From contig OU744734.1 in the NCBI GenBank assembly GCA_916613615.1, forward strand, positions 32,558,301-32,622,300: a stretch of 64,000 nt of DNA. The letters run 5' to 3'. Positions within the stretch are counted from its first letter, which is position 1. Each line of letters begins with the position of its first letter. This document shows, in pieces, positions 1 to 9,945 of this stretch. The DNA comes from Steromphala cineraria. Its lineage: Eukaryota > Mollusca > Gastropoda > Trochida > Trochidae. A program made the position numbers and the translations under genes. The notes under the pieces are model-generated. The model was given only the letters and a program-made list of their open reading frames with translations, made no database searches and was not told where the DNA came from.

Positions 1-2435
1 TCTACGCTGCAGCGCTCAGAAAAACAAAACAAGAAAATGTGTACAAAATGTGGAACATCAAACATACACCGCTGTAATGATTGCAGCCATGACCTTAGAG
101 TTACTTGAGTTGCCAGGGGTCATATGCCAAACTTTACAAGTAGTGTCGTCAGAACGAAAAGTATCGATAATGCAGGAAATTATCTTTTAAAAGCTAATCG
201 GTATCGTTCAGTGACAACAGGAAGGTGTCAAGTCGCGATTATGATCGAAAACCGGACATTGACGTGCGTCAATGACTCAAACATAATTTTGGAAACTTAT
301 CTCAAGCAGTCAGAACTAATCTCACGAGTTGATCATGTCATATAGGTTATATAATAAGTATTCATATGAATAGGACGTGTGAATTTGGCTTCCTCGAATA
401 TATAGTGTTTTAAGATTTTCATTAAAAGTTAGTACTCATATCTATGTTCCATTTTGGGAATTAATATTTAGAGGATATTTGTCTTTTCTTGACAAATACC
501 ATGTTTATCTCATCGAGTGAGGAAGAAAGTTTATATTTTCGCGAGTGGCGCAGCCACGAGTGATAATATAAAACTTTTCTACCTCAAGAGTGTAAGGTAT
601 TGTCAAGAAAAGTCAAATTTTCTATTTATTTTATGATTAAAGAAGGGCTGCATAACCTTTTTTAAATATATTTTTCAAAAGATATTGGTCAAATAACTAT
701 ATAACATAAATATTAGGCCAAAACAGCAACGATACACAGTTTCTCAATGAAGCTACAGCTAAGTAAACATTGCGTAACAAGGCGTCTGCTTGTCGCCGTC
801 CAGCGACAAACCAAAACAAGGCTGAGAGGCCAAGGGCAGGGGATACCGGAAGTGACGTGGCAGTAGGCGAAGCGTTCGTCTGCTTATATGGAAAATGATA
901 GGCGAAATCCGCAGTTCTGCCTTTTCAAAGCGATTAACAGTATGCTATATCATTGTGTTGCTGTCAACTGTCCTAGAATATCTCCTGATGAAGTCTCCGT
1001 AGACAAATTCCCATCATATTGATGGTTTCACGCCAAATTGACCCGCTGTGTTAGGTCAAACAGAGCAATGTGACAATCTACATCGAACTCACGTGTTCCG
1101 ATCACTACACCGATTTTCTGCTTCGAGCTCGCATTTTCACTGAATGAACAGTTTGGCATGCAGAGAAAAGGGAGATTAGTAAAATATAAAACATAGCACA
1201 ACGTATTGGGCTGATTCATGGTAATAATCCGAATATACAATGCTTACATTTAGATTTGAACGTTGTGTAAAAAGGTTGAATAAACAATGACATTGGTCTG
1301 CAGGTGTTACTTACTTTCTTTAGATCAGATACTCACTTATTACACAATTACTTTACTGTCTATCGAATTTCCTGTCTGTTTCCTAATTAGATGATATCAA
1401 ATGATGACTATAGCAGGTAGGTTATATAATGCACAATCATCAACACCTGGCTATTTTATGACATCAGCTAATTAGGTAACATCAAATAGCAATTGTATTC
1501 CTTAACATCCCTTTTTTCTCCGATTGGTAAATAATAACCTATTAACCTGAAATTAGGAATACCGTTTTTGCTCTATCTGATAATTATTTTGGATAAGGTT
1601 CATTTAATTAATCTTCATTCTGTTTGGCCATGTATCGGCTATTGTTGTGGAAAATATCACCTCTATGTACAAGAGTGAAAACATTAAGATTTTCAGTGAA
1701 ATGCCCTATTAAATTAATGTTTTAAACAAGACATCAGTGATCATCCAATACATGTCTTTCATTGAGAATTGTAACTTGTCCATCACTAAATGAAATAACT
1801 AAGAAAAACGTATATATTTTTTATCCTGTTACAAAATGAAGTCAAAGGCAATTCTTAAAAAATGGTTTAAATGTAAAAATAAAATAGTATTGTATAATTA
1901 CATCCTTTCTGCTGTGCTACTAAAGTAATATTCAATAACAACCAACAACTGTGCACGAAGATAAAACAATTCACACGGGAGCAATTGTTTACATATACAT
2001 CCGGGTTCTCATGTGCAGTCTTATGACAACATTGCGCAAAGCGAGACCATCTAGGCCTACATGCTGTAGCATTATGCGCACAACTTCGTTTTTAATCAGG
2101 GTCTTACGTTTTCATCAATACAAATTGCCAGTTGAATAAATAAACTACCGATTTATTGAAGGTTTGAGATGTTTGGATGTTGCTTAGGGTGTTTAATCGA
2201 CGGTTAAACATCGAGCTGTACTGTTAGCTTGTGTTGTTTTACATAACGAGGGCACACAAGGGGGTATCACATCACCTACTAACACGTCACGAGGCAGTCA
2301 CGCTTCAGTGCGTTTTGATCTGTTCGCCGGCCTAATTAGGCGCTGTTCTTTATACAGTCGTAATTAAGCCGTTTGTAGGTCGATTTCAGAAATTTTAAGT
2401 TGAGTCCATGTGAAATTGTTATCACTAAAAGTTTT
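1..2435. other. Spacer with no recognisable gene
   Basis: AT-rich sequence with only short, scattered open frames and no convincing exon. A short frame near 943-1020 has a C-x-V-x-C start that faintly resembles a THAP finger but stops early. The one structured element is the palindromic repeat at 468-640, listed separately. The stretch ends at the poly-A-like tail of the LINE that follows. Confidence 0.6.
468..640. repeat. Palindromic MITE-like element, copy 1
   Basis: The two halves are imperfect reverse complements: AGGATATTTGTC, then TTTTCTTGACA near the left end, mirrored by TGTCAAGAAAAG and an AT-rich right end. The centre has the small hairpin GTGGC-GCA-GCCAC. A second copy lies at 12896-13066 with the same ends and centre. 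No coding capacity. Family is inferred from the structure only. Confidence 0.6.
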
Positions 2436-3200
2436 TTATTTATTTTTTTATTTTTTTATTTCACTTTTTTTCAGGCATACATACAGGTTAACATACATGG
2501 TGATATACAAGTAATTCTATAACAAAATAAATGTTTGGGTATATTGTGCATACAGAAAAGTTGATGAAGTCAGGTACTCATCTAAATAGAACATGCAAGA
2601 TAGACCACAATTTCAGGAAATATGTTTCCTGGTTTAGGTTAATGTATATGTATTTTGTAATATTGTAATATTGTGTGATTTGCCTCTTGATATATATTAT
2701 ATTTGGGATAAAACTGTTCTTACTACAATAGTATATAATATTCTTAACTAATTAACATAATAATAGCATTTAAAACATAATTATTTTTCCCTTTCACTCC
2801 AAATAATATCATGGAAACTGTAAAACTAAGTTGTACATCAACAGTGTTGAGCCAAATTTTAATCTCTTGCCATATATTTTTCACCTTGCTACACTCCCAG
2901 AACATATGATAAATAGTTTCGTCAGCTGCATTGCAGAAAGTACATTGTGGGGTATCAACATATTTTATTTTGTAAAGGAAATGTTTTGTTGGGAGTATTC
3001 TGTGGATGATTCGGTACTGAAGCCATTTTAGATCAGTGCTAGGGGTACATTTGTTGGCAATAGTGCTAAAACATTCCCATTCATCTGAATCAGTGTAGTG
3101 CGAACCAGTGACTTGTTCCCATTTATCATAGCATGGGAGTTTTACAAAATGTGACTCAAGTAACATATCATACAGTTTCGAATGACCCAAAAGAGTATTT
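2436..3200 (-). pseudogene. LINE ORF2, C-terminal part and 3' tail
   Basis: This is the downstream end of the minus-strand LINE whose upstream part lies at 8448-12190. The translated part, about 2744-3197, holds the region that follows the reverse transcriptase in L1/Tx1-like elements. It includes a conserved WLQYRIIHRILPT-type stretch and a C-x2-C ... H-x4-C zinc-finger-like motif (CTFC ... HMFWEC). It ends at a stop at 2744. A minus-strand A-rich tail (the T-rich run at 2437-2465 on the plus strand) marks the 3' end. The reading frame at 3197 matches the frame at 8450 exactly, so the two parts were one ORF before the DIRS element landed. Dead copy. Confidence 0.85.
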
Positions 3201-3202
3201 TT

Positions 3203-3350
3203 TAACGTACTATACCGTCTCCGACTCACCGTAGCCCATTGAATGCCTATCAATCATCTCTCGACCCATAACACAGAAAAAACAACACGGGAGTTACCTG
3301 CACATCCCCGCCACGCCCCCTATGTCTACGTCACCAAAACCTCATTCCAA
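3203..3350 (+). repeat. DIRS left inverted terminal repeat
   Basis: About 120 bases (3233-3350) are the near-perfect reverse complement of 8277-8395. The outermost 30 bases (3203-3232, with TAACGTACTATACC) do not match the outer part of the right repeat but are repeated in inverted form at 8112-8147. Unequal outer extensions of this kind are normal for DIRS elements. Confidence 0.9.
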
Positions 3351-3689
3351 CTTCCTGTCGCTCAGTGATCGGTTGTGTCTCTGAGCTCTCTCGAAGTTTT
3401 CTTGCCTTGTCTAATATTAAAGTTTGTAGACCATATTTCTCGATCCTTGGGAGTAAGAGTATCCTCTCTTACCTCCCGTTCTCCTTCCAAATTGCCACAT
3501 TTGGAGGTTGTTGTTGTTGTTGTTAGGGTTCTGCCTGGGGGACAGGCAGGCTTCTCATTTTCGCGCGACCGGCGCTTGGATTGCACGTGCTGCTCGTGCG
3601 GTTAGTAGGTCACGACTCGGGGTGTCTGACCTTTGACCTCTGGCTTCGTGTGCGGGACGTGTACAAGCAGTGTCAGCTTGGCAGTTCGC

Positions 3690-4250
3690 TCCGCTGGGGT
3701 GAGTGGATCGTCACGTGATCCGCCTGGGTACGCGGTTGCCCCGCTTCACTCCGCTTGGTCCGTCTGGCGAGTGGCGGACGGGAGTGACTGGTCCGTCCTC
3801 CGCCTTGATATGGGTTTGCTTCGCTTCACTCCGCCTTGGTCCGTCTGGCGCTTGACGGACGAGAGTGACTGGTCTGTTCCCCGCCTCGGTTTGCTTCGCT
3901 TCACTCCGCTCAGTCCGTCTGGCGAGTGACGGACGGGAGTGACTGGTCCGTCCTCCACCTTAGTACGCGTTTGCTCCGCTTCACTCCACCTTGGTCCGTC
4001 TGGCGAGTGACGGACGGGAGTGAATGACGGACGGGAGTGTCTGTTCTCCACCTTAGTACGCGCTTGCTTCGCTTCACTCCGCCTTGGTCCGTCTGGCGAG
4101 TGACGGACGAGAGTGACTGATCCGTCCTCCGCCCTGGTACGCGTTTGCTCCGCTTCGCTCCACCTTGGTCCGTCTGGCGAGTGACGGACGGGAGTGAGTG
4201 ACGGACGGGAGTGTCTGTTCCGTCCTCCGTTTTTGATACGCGTTTGCTCC
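3690..4250 (+). repeat. About 81 bp tandem repeat in the DIRS leader
   Basis: The motif CGTCTGGCG recurs at 3761, 3842, 3916, 3997, 4090 and 4171, with spacings of 81, 74, 81, 93 and 81. Each unit also carries CGGACGGGAGTGA and CGCTTCACTCC. The 93-base unit has an internal 12-base duplication of ACGGACGGG. The array lies between the terminal repeat and the gag-like ORF and is untranslated. Frames on the minus strand are by-products of the repeat. A role as promoter or leader array is inference. Confidence 0.85.
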
Positions 4251-5332
4251 GCTTCTCTCGCGGTCGGACCAGGGTATCGTCAGCGATGTACCCTGGTTTC
4301 TGTGGGCGATGTGGACTTAGGAAGTCGGGGACACATGACCCCCACTCCCTCTGTCGTTCATGCACCTCTGCTTGCTCCCTGCAAGACAGGTGTGAAGAGT
4401 GTGAGTCCCTCTCGACGGAAGCTTTCAAGCTCTACCTTCAGGCGCTAAGGAAGAGCGAGAGGGACGCGGTAGGTGCGAAGCGTAGGGGTCCCGCACGTCG
4501 CCCCCTCGCGTGCGGAAAAAGTCCAAGAAGAGGAAGAGGAGGTCGGAGGATCGAAGTCAGTTCGATCAGGCGGCCTTCTCCGCTCAACTGCTCGCGTCCG
4601 TCAAGGTCATGGTGTCGGGGATGCTGGACGCCAGGGGGTCCGCCCCGCCCGCTAGCGGACGACCCCCCGATTCCTCTCAACCCTCCGACCTTGGACGAGG
4701 ACATTAGGCGGGTCGCCACACCCTCCGCGGCTCACCACGTGTCGGACGCCCATCTCGTCCACCTGGACAAAGAGGCTAGATCAATCCTGGGGACAGTGAA
4801 CTCTGTCGCCCACGCCTGCAAGGCAATGACGGCCTTCGCCAGGGAGGCGGAGATGGAGAAGGGGTCCTCGGCCCTCTACCGCGCGTTCGGCTCCGTGGCG
4901 GGAGGACTAGCGCAGGTAATGCTCAGCGCTGGGCGTATCTCGGCGGGGATCACCAACCTACGCAGGGATGGGTTCCTTGGTCGGACCAACCTTCCCGTCG
5001 GGATTCGCAGCAATCTCCAGGGAGTCTCGGGGACAGCTAGCACTCTCTTCGCTGGGGCTATTCCGGAAGTCCTCCGACAGCGTCAGGAAGTCCAGCAGCA
5101 GGACCTGACCAACAGGTTGGCGGGTGAACGGAGACAAGGGTTCACTACGCCAAAGAAGGGGAACCAGACACCTCAGCTTCGCACTCCCAAGACGGGGGGT
5201 GTGTCGTTTCGGTTCGGGGGTCGGGGAGGAAGAGACTCAGGGAACGTCTCCGGCCCCTCACCAGGCAAACGCACTCCCCAAAAGAAGTGGACCAAGCGAG
5301 GGAAGGGTCCCTTCACCCCGAGGAAGCAGTGA
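4211..5332 (+). CDS. DIRS gag-like protein (ORF1)
   Basis: A basic protein of up to 373 residues, upstream of and overlapping the reverse transcriptase ORF by about 200 bases in another frame. Residues about 30-65 form a cysteine cluster (C-x2-C ... C-x2-C ... C-x2-C) like the zinc-binding start of DIRS/Ngaro-type gag proteins. The tail is rich in Arg, Lys, Gly and Pro, as in nucleic-acid-binding gag proteins. The exact start is uncertain because the cysteine cluster begins about 25 codons in. Between about 4500 and 4700 the neighbouring frame reads better (a Lys/Arg cluster followed by a helical stretch beginning FDQAAFSAQLL), which suggests two compensating indels in this copy. Role inferred from position and composition. 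Confidence 0.7.
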   Translation: MSVPSSVFDTRLLRFSRGRTRVSSAMYPGFCGRCGLRKSGTHDPHSLCRSCTSACSLQDRCEECESLSTEAFKLYLQALRKSERDAVGAKRRGPARRPLACGKSPRRGRGGRRIEVSSIRRPSPLNCSRPSRSWCRGCWTPGGPPRPLADDPPIPLNPPTLDEDIRRVATPSAAHHVSDAHLVHLDKEARSILGTVNSVAHACKAMTAFAREAEMEKGSSALYRAFGSVAGGLAQVMLSAGRISAGITNLRRDGFLGRTNLPVGIRSNLQGVSGTASTLFAGAIPEVLRQRQEVQQQDLTNRLAGERRQGFTTPKKGNQTPQLRTPKTGGVSFRFGGRGGRDSGNVSGPSPGKRTPQKKWTKRGKGPFTPRKQ

Positions 5333-6318
5333 CTCGTGGCGCACGCCTCTGCTCCCTCCACCTATGACTGTTCCCTGGGATGGCCCTGTCGGAGGGCGTC
5401 TCGGACAGTTCGTGGCGAACTGGAGGCAGCTAGGCCTAGATCCGTTCGTATGTCGGATTCTGGAGCGGGGGTTTCAGATACCAGTCTTATCTCCCCCTCC
5501 GCTCACCTGTTACCCAACGGAGCGTCCGCTGGCAGCCGACAGGCTCGCCCTCACGTTGGAACAGGTGGAGATTCTCATCTCCAAGGAGGCGGTGGAGGAA
5601 ATCCCGCTCCAGGATCTCTCCCCCGGGTTCTACTCACCCGTATTCGTCCGACCCAAGAGAGACTCGAAAAAATGGCGGCTCATTCACGATATGTCCGTGT
5701 TCAACCGCTCCTACCTCGTACGGCCGCCATATTTTCGTCTCTTGACTGTGTCGTCAGTAATGCTATTACTGGAGCGATCGGACTGGATGATATCCCTGGA
5801 TCTTCAGGACGCGTACTTGCACATTCCCATCTTCCGGGAACACCGCAAGTACCTCCGCTTCGTCCTGGGGGGGCGCCACTTCCAGTGGAACGTGCTCCCG
5901 TTCGGGATATCATCCGCTCCATGGCTATTCACCAGAGTGACTCAGCCGGTCGTCCAATTACTTCACCATCACGACGTACAGTTCGCCATGTACCTGGTCA
6001 AGGGGTTCAGTCACCACCGCTCTCCCGCGGTCCTCGGGGAGCAGCGGGACTTCGTGATCGGCCTGTTCAGGAGGCTGGGGTGGCTGGTAAACCTGGACAA
6101 GTCGGACTTACAACCCACCACCTCGCTCACCTTCCTGGGCGCCAGACTGGACACCGTTCAGTACAGGGCGTTCGTTCCCCAGGAACGGATGGCCAGGATA
6201 GACAGTCTATTGGATCGGGGACTCAGGGGTCCGCTTCTGCTCCGACAGTGGCAGCGGATCTTAGGGTTACTCACCTCAGCTCAGGACCTCACCGCGAGGG
6301 GACGGCTGGAGCTGAGGC
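5124..6318 (+). pseudogene. DIRS reverse transcriptase, catalytic motif altered
   Basis: Reverse transcriptase domain of the DIRS/gypsy type. Visible blocks are the fingers motif around 5640-5700 (VFVRPKRDSKKWRLIHDMS), motif A DLQDAYLHIPI from 5799 with its catalytic Asp, and motif B LPFGISSAPWLF from 5895. At motif C, where the family has Y-x-D-D, codons 5991-6002 read Y-L-V-K, so the Asp pair needed for polymerisation is missing. The frame runs on without a stop into the recombinase, but after about 6318 the family's connection and RNase H sequence continues in the next frame. This points to an indel with some lost sequence. The first codons overlap gag; the true start is not clear. Non-functional as read. 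Confidence 0.9.
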
Positions 6319-6324
6319 CTCTTC

Positions 6325-6846
6325 AGGGTGGAGGCGAATGTCTTCGCGGGTGTTCCCCTCAGATCTCCCGCGGCGACCGCCCATCTCTTCGTGGACGCGT
6401 CAAAGCAGGGGTGGGGGGCCCACCTGGGAACGGAACAGACCGCGGGGCTCTGGTCATTGACCCAGCGCACGCGACACATCAACGAGCTGGAGATGGAGGC
6501 GATCAGACTGGCAATCTGTCACTGGTCCGTCCCCGATCCCGGGGCGTGGGGCTTAGACGCTCTGTCGTGCGAATGGGAGGGGATGGACGCCTACGCTTTC
6601 CCTCCCCCGAGCATTCTCACTCAAGTGGTGGCGAAGATCGAGGCGACACGGTCGATCAGGCTTATCCTGATAGCTCCCTTCTGGCCAGCGAGGCCGTGGT
6701 TCGTACCCCTGCGGAGGATGTGTCAGGGGGATCCAATCCCCATTCCTCTAAGGTGGAATCTCTTAGTGAGCGAGCCAAGCGGGCGGGTGCACGAGAACCC
6801 GCAAGCACTGGACCTTCACGCTTGGCTTGTCTCCAAAAGGGGCTGA
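6325..6846 (+). pseudogene. DIRS RNase H domain, frameshifted from RT
   Basis: Open segment in the frame one base off from the reverse transcriptase. It carries a retroelement RNase H core: LFVDASKQGWGAHL near its start (first catalytic Asp), then NELEMEAIRLAI (catalytic Glu) and DALSCEWEGMDAYAFPP further on. A stop just upstream (about 6313) in this frame shows that the link to the reverse transcriptase is broken. It ends with a stop at 6844-6846 and overlaps the upstream part of the recombinase frame, as in other DIRS elements. It would remove RNA from the RNA-DNA hybrid during element replication. Any Dam-like methylase domain found in some DIRS elements is not evident here. Confidence 0.88.
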
Positions 6847-7913
6847 GACGGGCGGGCTACTCGGAGAAAGTCGCAGCCGCGGTTTCCTCGGCCCAGCGTG
6901 TCACCACCGGTAAGCTGTACGACGTACAGTGGGGGTCATTTGCCACTTTCTGTGCAGACAAGGGCTGGGATGTCCAGGTAGCGATCGTTCCCCAGGTGGC
7001 GGAGTACTTAGTGTACCTCCGGGAGGAGAGGGGACTTAAGGCCTCCTCTATTAACACCCACCTAGCGGCAATCATGTCGGTCTTACGCAAGCGGGACCCC
7101 GCGGTGGACATCTCTCTCAAGGAGGTGATCAGGACCTTTCGTCAGGAGGACGGGCGGCTCAAACCTAGACCTCCCGAGTGGGACCTAGCGATTGTCCTCG
7201 AGCATTTATGCTCGGACTTCTACGAACCCCTGACGGAATCCATCATTCTCCGACTGACGGTCAAGACCGCCTTCCTGGTGGCGATGGCTTCGGCCGCCAG
7301 GATCTCAGAGCTACACGCACTTCAGGCCGACTTGCTCCGGTTTGAAGCGAGGGATGGGGGTAAGGCCACGCTGGGACTTGCTCGGGACTTCGTTTGCAAG
7401 AACCAGGGGTCGGACGAACGGGGCAGGGTATTCCACATTCCCGCCCTCTCAGGTTCGGTCTCTCCCACGGACGAAGAGAGCAGACTCCTCTGTCCGGTCC
7501 GAGCTCTTCGGGTTTACGCTGAACTCACGCGTTCTCTCTGCCAGGGGAGGAGGAGACTTTTCCTTCCTCACTCCCAGCGTAGCACGAAGGAGATAGACAA
7601 ACGTCTCTTGGGTGTCTATCTGCGGTCCGCTATCCTGGATGCCTACAAAGCCAAGGAGTTAGCCCCGCCGGCTCGGACTAATCCCCATGAGATCAGAGCT
7701 ATCTCAGCCACTATGGCTTTTCACAGCAACATCGCCGTAGCGGACATCATGTCGGGCTGTTTCTGGAAGTCCGGCATGGTTTTCGCTAACCACTACCTCC
7801 GAGACGTGTCCACGGAAGACCTTGCGGGCGTGGCCAGGCTGGGGCCACAGGTGTTCGCGCAGCATCGCACTGCGGGTGCGGCTCCCCCTAGAGGGGTCTC
7901 AGCTCACCGATAG
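6573..7913 (+). CDS. DIRS tyrosine recombinase (integrase)
   Basis: The catalytic domain of a tyrosine recombinase, which in DIRS elements inserts a circular DNA copy by strand exchange. An N-terminal SAM-like core-binding part is seen around 6890-7120 (KLYDVQWGSFATFC, then SSINTHLAAIMSVLRK). The catalytic set is complete: Arg in ARISEL at 7299, the H-x-x-R box in NPHEIR (His 7686, Arg 7695) and the nucleophile Tyr in NHYLRD at 7794. The start is uncertain because the frame is open upstream through the reverse transcriptase; 6573 is the first ATG in the region where the recombinase overlaps RNase H. No stop or gap is visible, so this is the best-preserved gene of the element. Confidence 0.9.
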   Translation: MGGDGRLRFPSPEHSHSSGGEDRGDTVDQAYPDSSLLASEAVVRTPAEDVSGGSNPHSSKVESLSERAKRAGAREPASTGPSRLACLQKGLRRAGYSEKVAAAVSSAQRVTTGKLYDVQWGSFATFCADKGWDVQVAIVPQVAEYLVYLREERGLKASSINTHLAAIMSVLRKRDPAVDISLKEVIRTFRQEDGRLKPRPPEWDLAIVLEHLCSDFYEPLTESIILRLTVKTAFLVAMASAARISELHALQADLLRFEARDGGKATLGLARDFVCKNQGSDERGRVFHIPALSGSVSPTDEESRLLCPVRALRVYAELTRSLCQGRRRLFLPHSQRSTKEIDKRLLGVYLRSAILDAYKAKELAPPARTNPHEIRAISATMAFHSNIAVADIMSGCFWKSGMVFANHYLRDVSTEDLAGVARLGPQVFAQHRTAGAAPPRGVSAHR

Positions 7914-7940
7914 GTCTTGTTTTGCTTTCTGTTGTTTTTC

Positions 7941-7946
7941 AATAAA
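7941..7946 (+). promoter_or_regulatory. Poly-A signal of the DIRS transcript
   Basis: A canonical AATAAA 28 bases after the recombinase stop codon, upstream of the internal complementary region. Position fits the 3' end of the element's mRNA. Confidence 0.55.
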
Positions 7947-8109
7947 CTTCGCATCGCATCTCCGTGTGTCGTTTGTTCTTTCTTCCGGCCGGGCGGGCTT
8001 CCCTCCTTGGGAGGGGAACTGGGCACCCGCCGTTAGTTAGACGTAGTGGGGGGGAGTAACTGCTCTCCTGCCGCCTCGCTCTCGCAGCCCTCCACCCTCT
8101 GTGGTAGTC

Positions 8110-8210
8110 GGGGCTACGGTGAGTCGGAGACGGTATAGTACGTTAAATAATAGTACGTTTTTGAGTAAACGTCATTATTTGTACTTACCGTCGACGACTC
8201 ACCAATCTTT
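8110..8210 (+). repeat. DIRS internal complementary region
   Basis: The first part (8110-8147) is the reverse complement of the extreme left end of the element, 3203-3237. The second part (8150-8206) is the reverse complement of the extreme right end, 8392-8447. They meet at GTTAAATAATAGTACG, a fossil of the joined ends in the circular intermediate. In DIRS1 this region templates completion and joining of the two ends. Its presence makes the family call firm. Confidence 0.9.
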
Positions 8211-8276
8211 ATTTCCCACCCATGCCTCCCCTCCTGCGAGTAGGTTCGATCTAGCGTTCACTGGCTCCAGGTAGGT

Positions 8277-8447
8277 TGGATGAGGTTTTGGTGACGTAGA
8301 CATAGGGGGCGTGGCGGGGATGTGCAGGTAACTCCCGTGTTGTTTTTTCTGTGTTATGGGTCGAATGATGATTGATAGGCAATCAATGGGCTACGGTGAG
8401 TCGTCGACGGTAAGTACAAATAATGACGTTTACTCAAAAACGTACTA
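8277..8447 (+). repeat. DIRS right inverted terminal repeat
   Basis: The inner 120 bases mirror the left repeat. The outer extension of about 55 bases (GTCGTCGACGG ... AAAAACGTACTA) is longer than the left one and recurs inverted inside the internal complementary region. Confidence 0.9.
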
Positions 8448-9945
8448 TTTGTACATTTGATTATGAAAGGGTACACGGGATTGTGAAGCTTACAATCGGG
8501 TAAAGTAACATCAATTGAGTTAGCATAATAAAGAACTGCACGTTTAATACCCTCATAATGGAGAAAGTTGATATCAAGAGAATATACAGTACCCAATTCT
8601 TCCTTGGAGTAAAATCTTCCATTTTCATCCAATAAATCATTTACAAATATTATACCCTTCTTTGCCCATTTTTTTTATAAAACGCTCTTATTTCCAACCT
8701 TAATACTATCGTTATTCCATATACTTTGCGAGAGTAGATCATACGTACTTTTAGCATGTCGTTTATATTTACCCACTGTGTTGGACCAGTCCTTAAAGAC
8801 CTCTATCCAAAATGGATTTGAAATTGAAGAAATTACTTTATTTTCAATATATGTTTTATCTGATATCCACAAAAGACTTTGGTTGTGCAGTCTATGCATG
8901 AGTAAATCTTTCCAATTTGACGAACAACATTTTAATCTCTGAATCCATTTCAATTTTTGTTAAGATATAATATCTTTGATAATTGGAACTTTAAGGCCAC
9001 CGTGTTCCGGACTAAGAACAACGGTGTCTCTTTTAACTTTGTCTGGTTTGTTTCTCCAAATAAATTTAAAACACTCTTTTTGGAATTTTTCAAGAACAGC
9101 TTCAGGTGGGCGGGGTAGGGCAGAGAATAGATGGTTCAACTTTGGCAGAAGTAAGGATTTAAGAACTGTGTTTCTTCCGTAAGGTGTAAGATTTCTTGCT
9201 AACCATATTTTCATCAAATGTTTTATTTGTAGAAACTTTTCATCGTAATTTATTTTACAAATGCTATCCATATCAATGCTAAAATGTATTCCCAAGAGCT
9301 TAAAATCACATTGTGACCAATCAAAGTTCCAATCTTTACATAATTTGAGACGAGATCGTTTTTTGGAACCAATCCACAGTAGTCTAGTTTTCTCCACATT
9401 AACCTTTAAACCAGAAAAACGTGCAAAGAATTGCAGAGTTTTCAAGACAGCATATAAACATTTCTCTGACCCATCTAGTGTTAGTGACGTATCGTCAGCA
9501 AACTGAGACAACAGATATTCTATATTTCCAATGTTGATCCCTTTTATGTTAGCATTATTTCTAATGAGAATGCCTAAGATTTCAACAGAGAGGATGAATA
9601 GATATGGCGCTACCGGATCGCCTTGGCGACAACCTCTTTCGATTTTAAAGGGTGAGGATGGAAAACCATTTACCAAGACTCTTGATTCGATGTCGTTATA
9701 GAAAGTGGTAATCCAGTCAATAATGCTTTGATCAAAATTAAAGAATTTAAGGACACTACAAAGATAGTTTCTATCAATAGAATCGAAGGCCTTTTCAAAA
9801 TCGATTAAAAGGAGTAATCCTGGAATTTGGAAAGATTCAGTGTGTTCCATTATGTCGTAAACTAGCCTGGTTATCTCCCCTATATATCTATCTTTTATAA
9901 AACCTTTTTGATCATCATGGATTATAGATGGAAGTATGTTTTTTT
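8448..9945 (-). pseudogene. LINE reverse transcriptase (palm, thumb and after)
   Basis: Core of an L1/Tx1-like non-LTR reverse transcriptase, read on the minus strand. It shows the block with LLLIDFEKAFDSIDR (motif A Asp), then GCRQGDPVAPYLF, then the catalytic F-A-D-D at 9491-9502 and KVNVEKTRLLWIG. After it come thumb and connector sequence (LARNLTPYGRNTVLKSLLLPKLNHL) and a degenerate C-terminal part. Breaks are a one-base slip in an A-run (T-run on plus, about 9939-9945) at the junction with the upstream part, an in-frame TAA at 8960-8962 and an in-frame TAA at 8675-8677. Downstream it runs in frame into the DIRS insertion point and resumes at 3197. The reaction would be target-primed reverse transcription; this copy is dead. 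Confidence 0.9.

Larger units (their letters stand above)
3200..8447 (+). mobile_element. DIRS-type tyrosine-recombinase retrotransposon
   Basis: A nearly complete-ended element of about 5.25 kb. From left to right it has a left inverted terminal repeat, an 81 bp repeat leader, a gag-like ORF, reverse transcriptase, RNase H, tyrosine recombinase, a poly-A signal, an internal complementary region and a right inverted terminal repeat. Inverted ends, an internal region complementary to both ends, and a tyrosine recombinase instead of a DDE integrase define the DIRS order. It sits inside the LINE ORF2, flanked by a short shared ATT(T) rather than a long target duplication, as expected for recombinase-mediated insertion. 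The coding region is damaged: the YxDD motif is changed and there is a frameshift between reverse transcriptase and RNase H. It therefore looks non-autonomous now. Confidence 0.93.

Noticed and set aside
943..1020. Possible THAP-type zinc finger start
   Set aside because: Only C-x-V-x-C and a short FP; stops soon after, and no W or HF motif in order.
3362..4448. Several 70-170 codon frames on both strands of the DIRS leader
   Set aside because: They are translations of the GC-rich 81 bp repeat and overlap the terminal repeat; no family motif.
5336..6460. A 374-codon frame overlapping the reverse transcriptase
   Set aside because: Ser/Arg/Gly/Pro-rich shadow of the GC-rich RT frame; the RT motifs are in the other frame.
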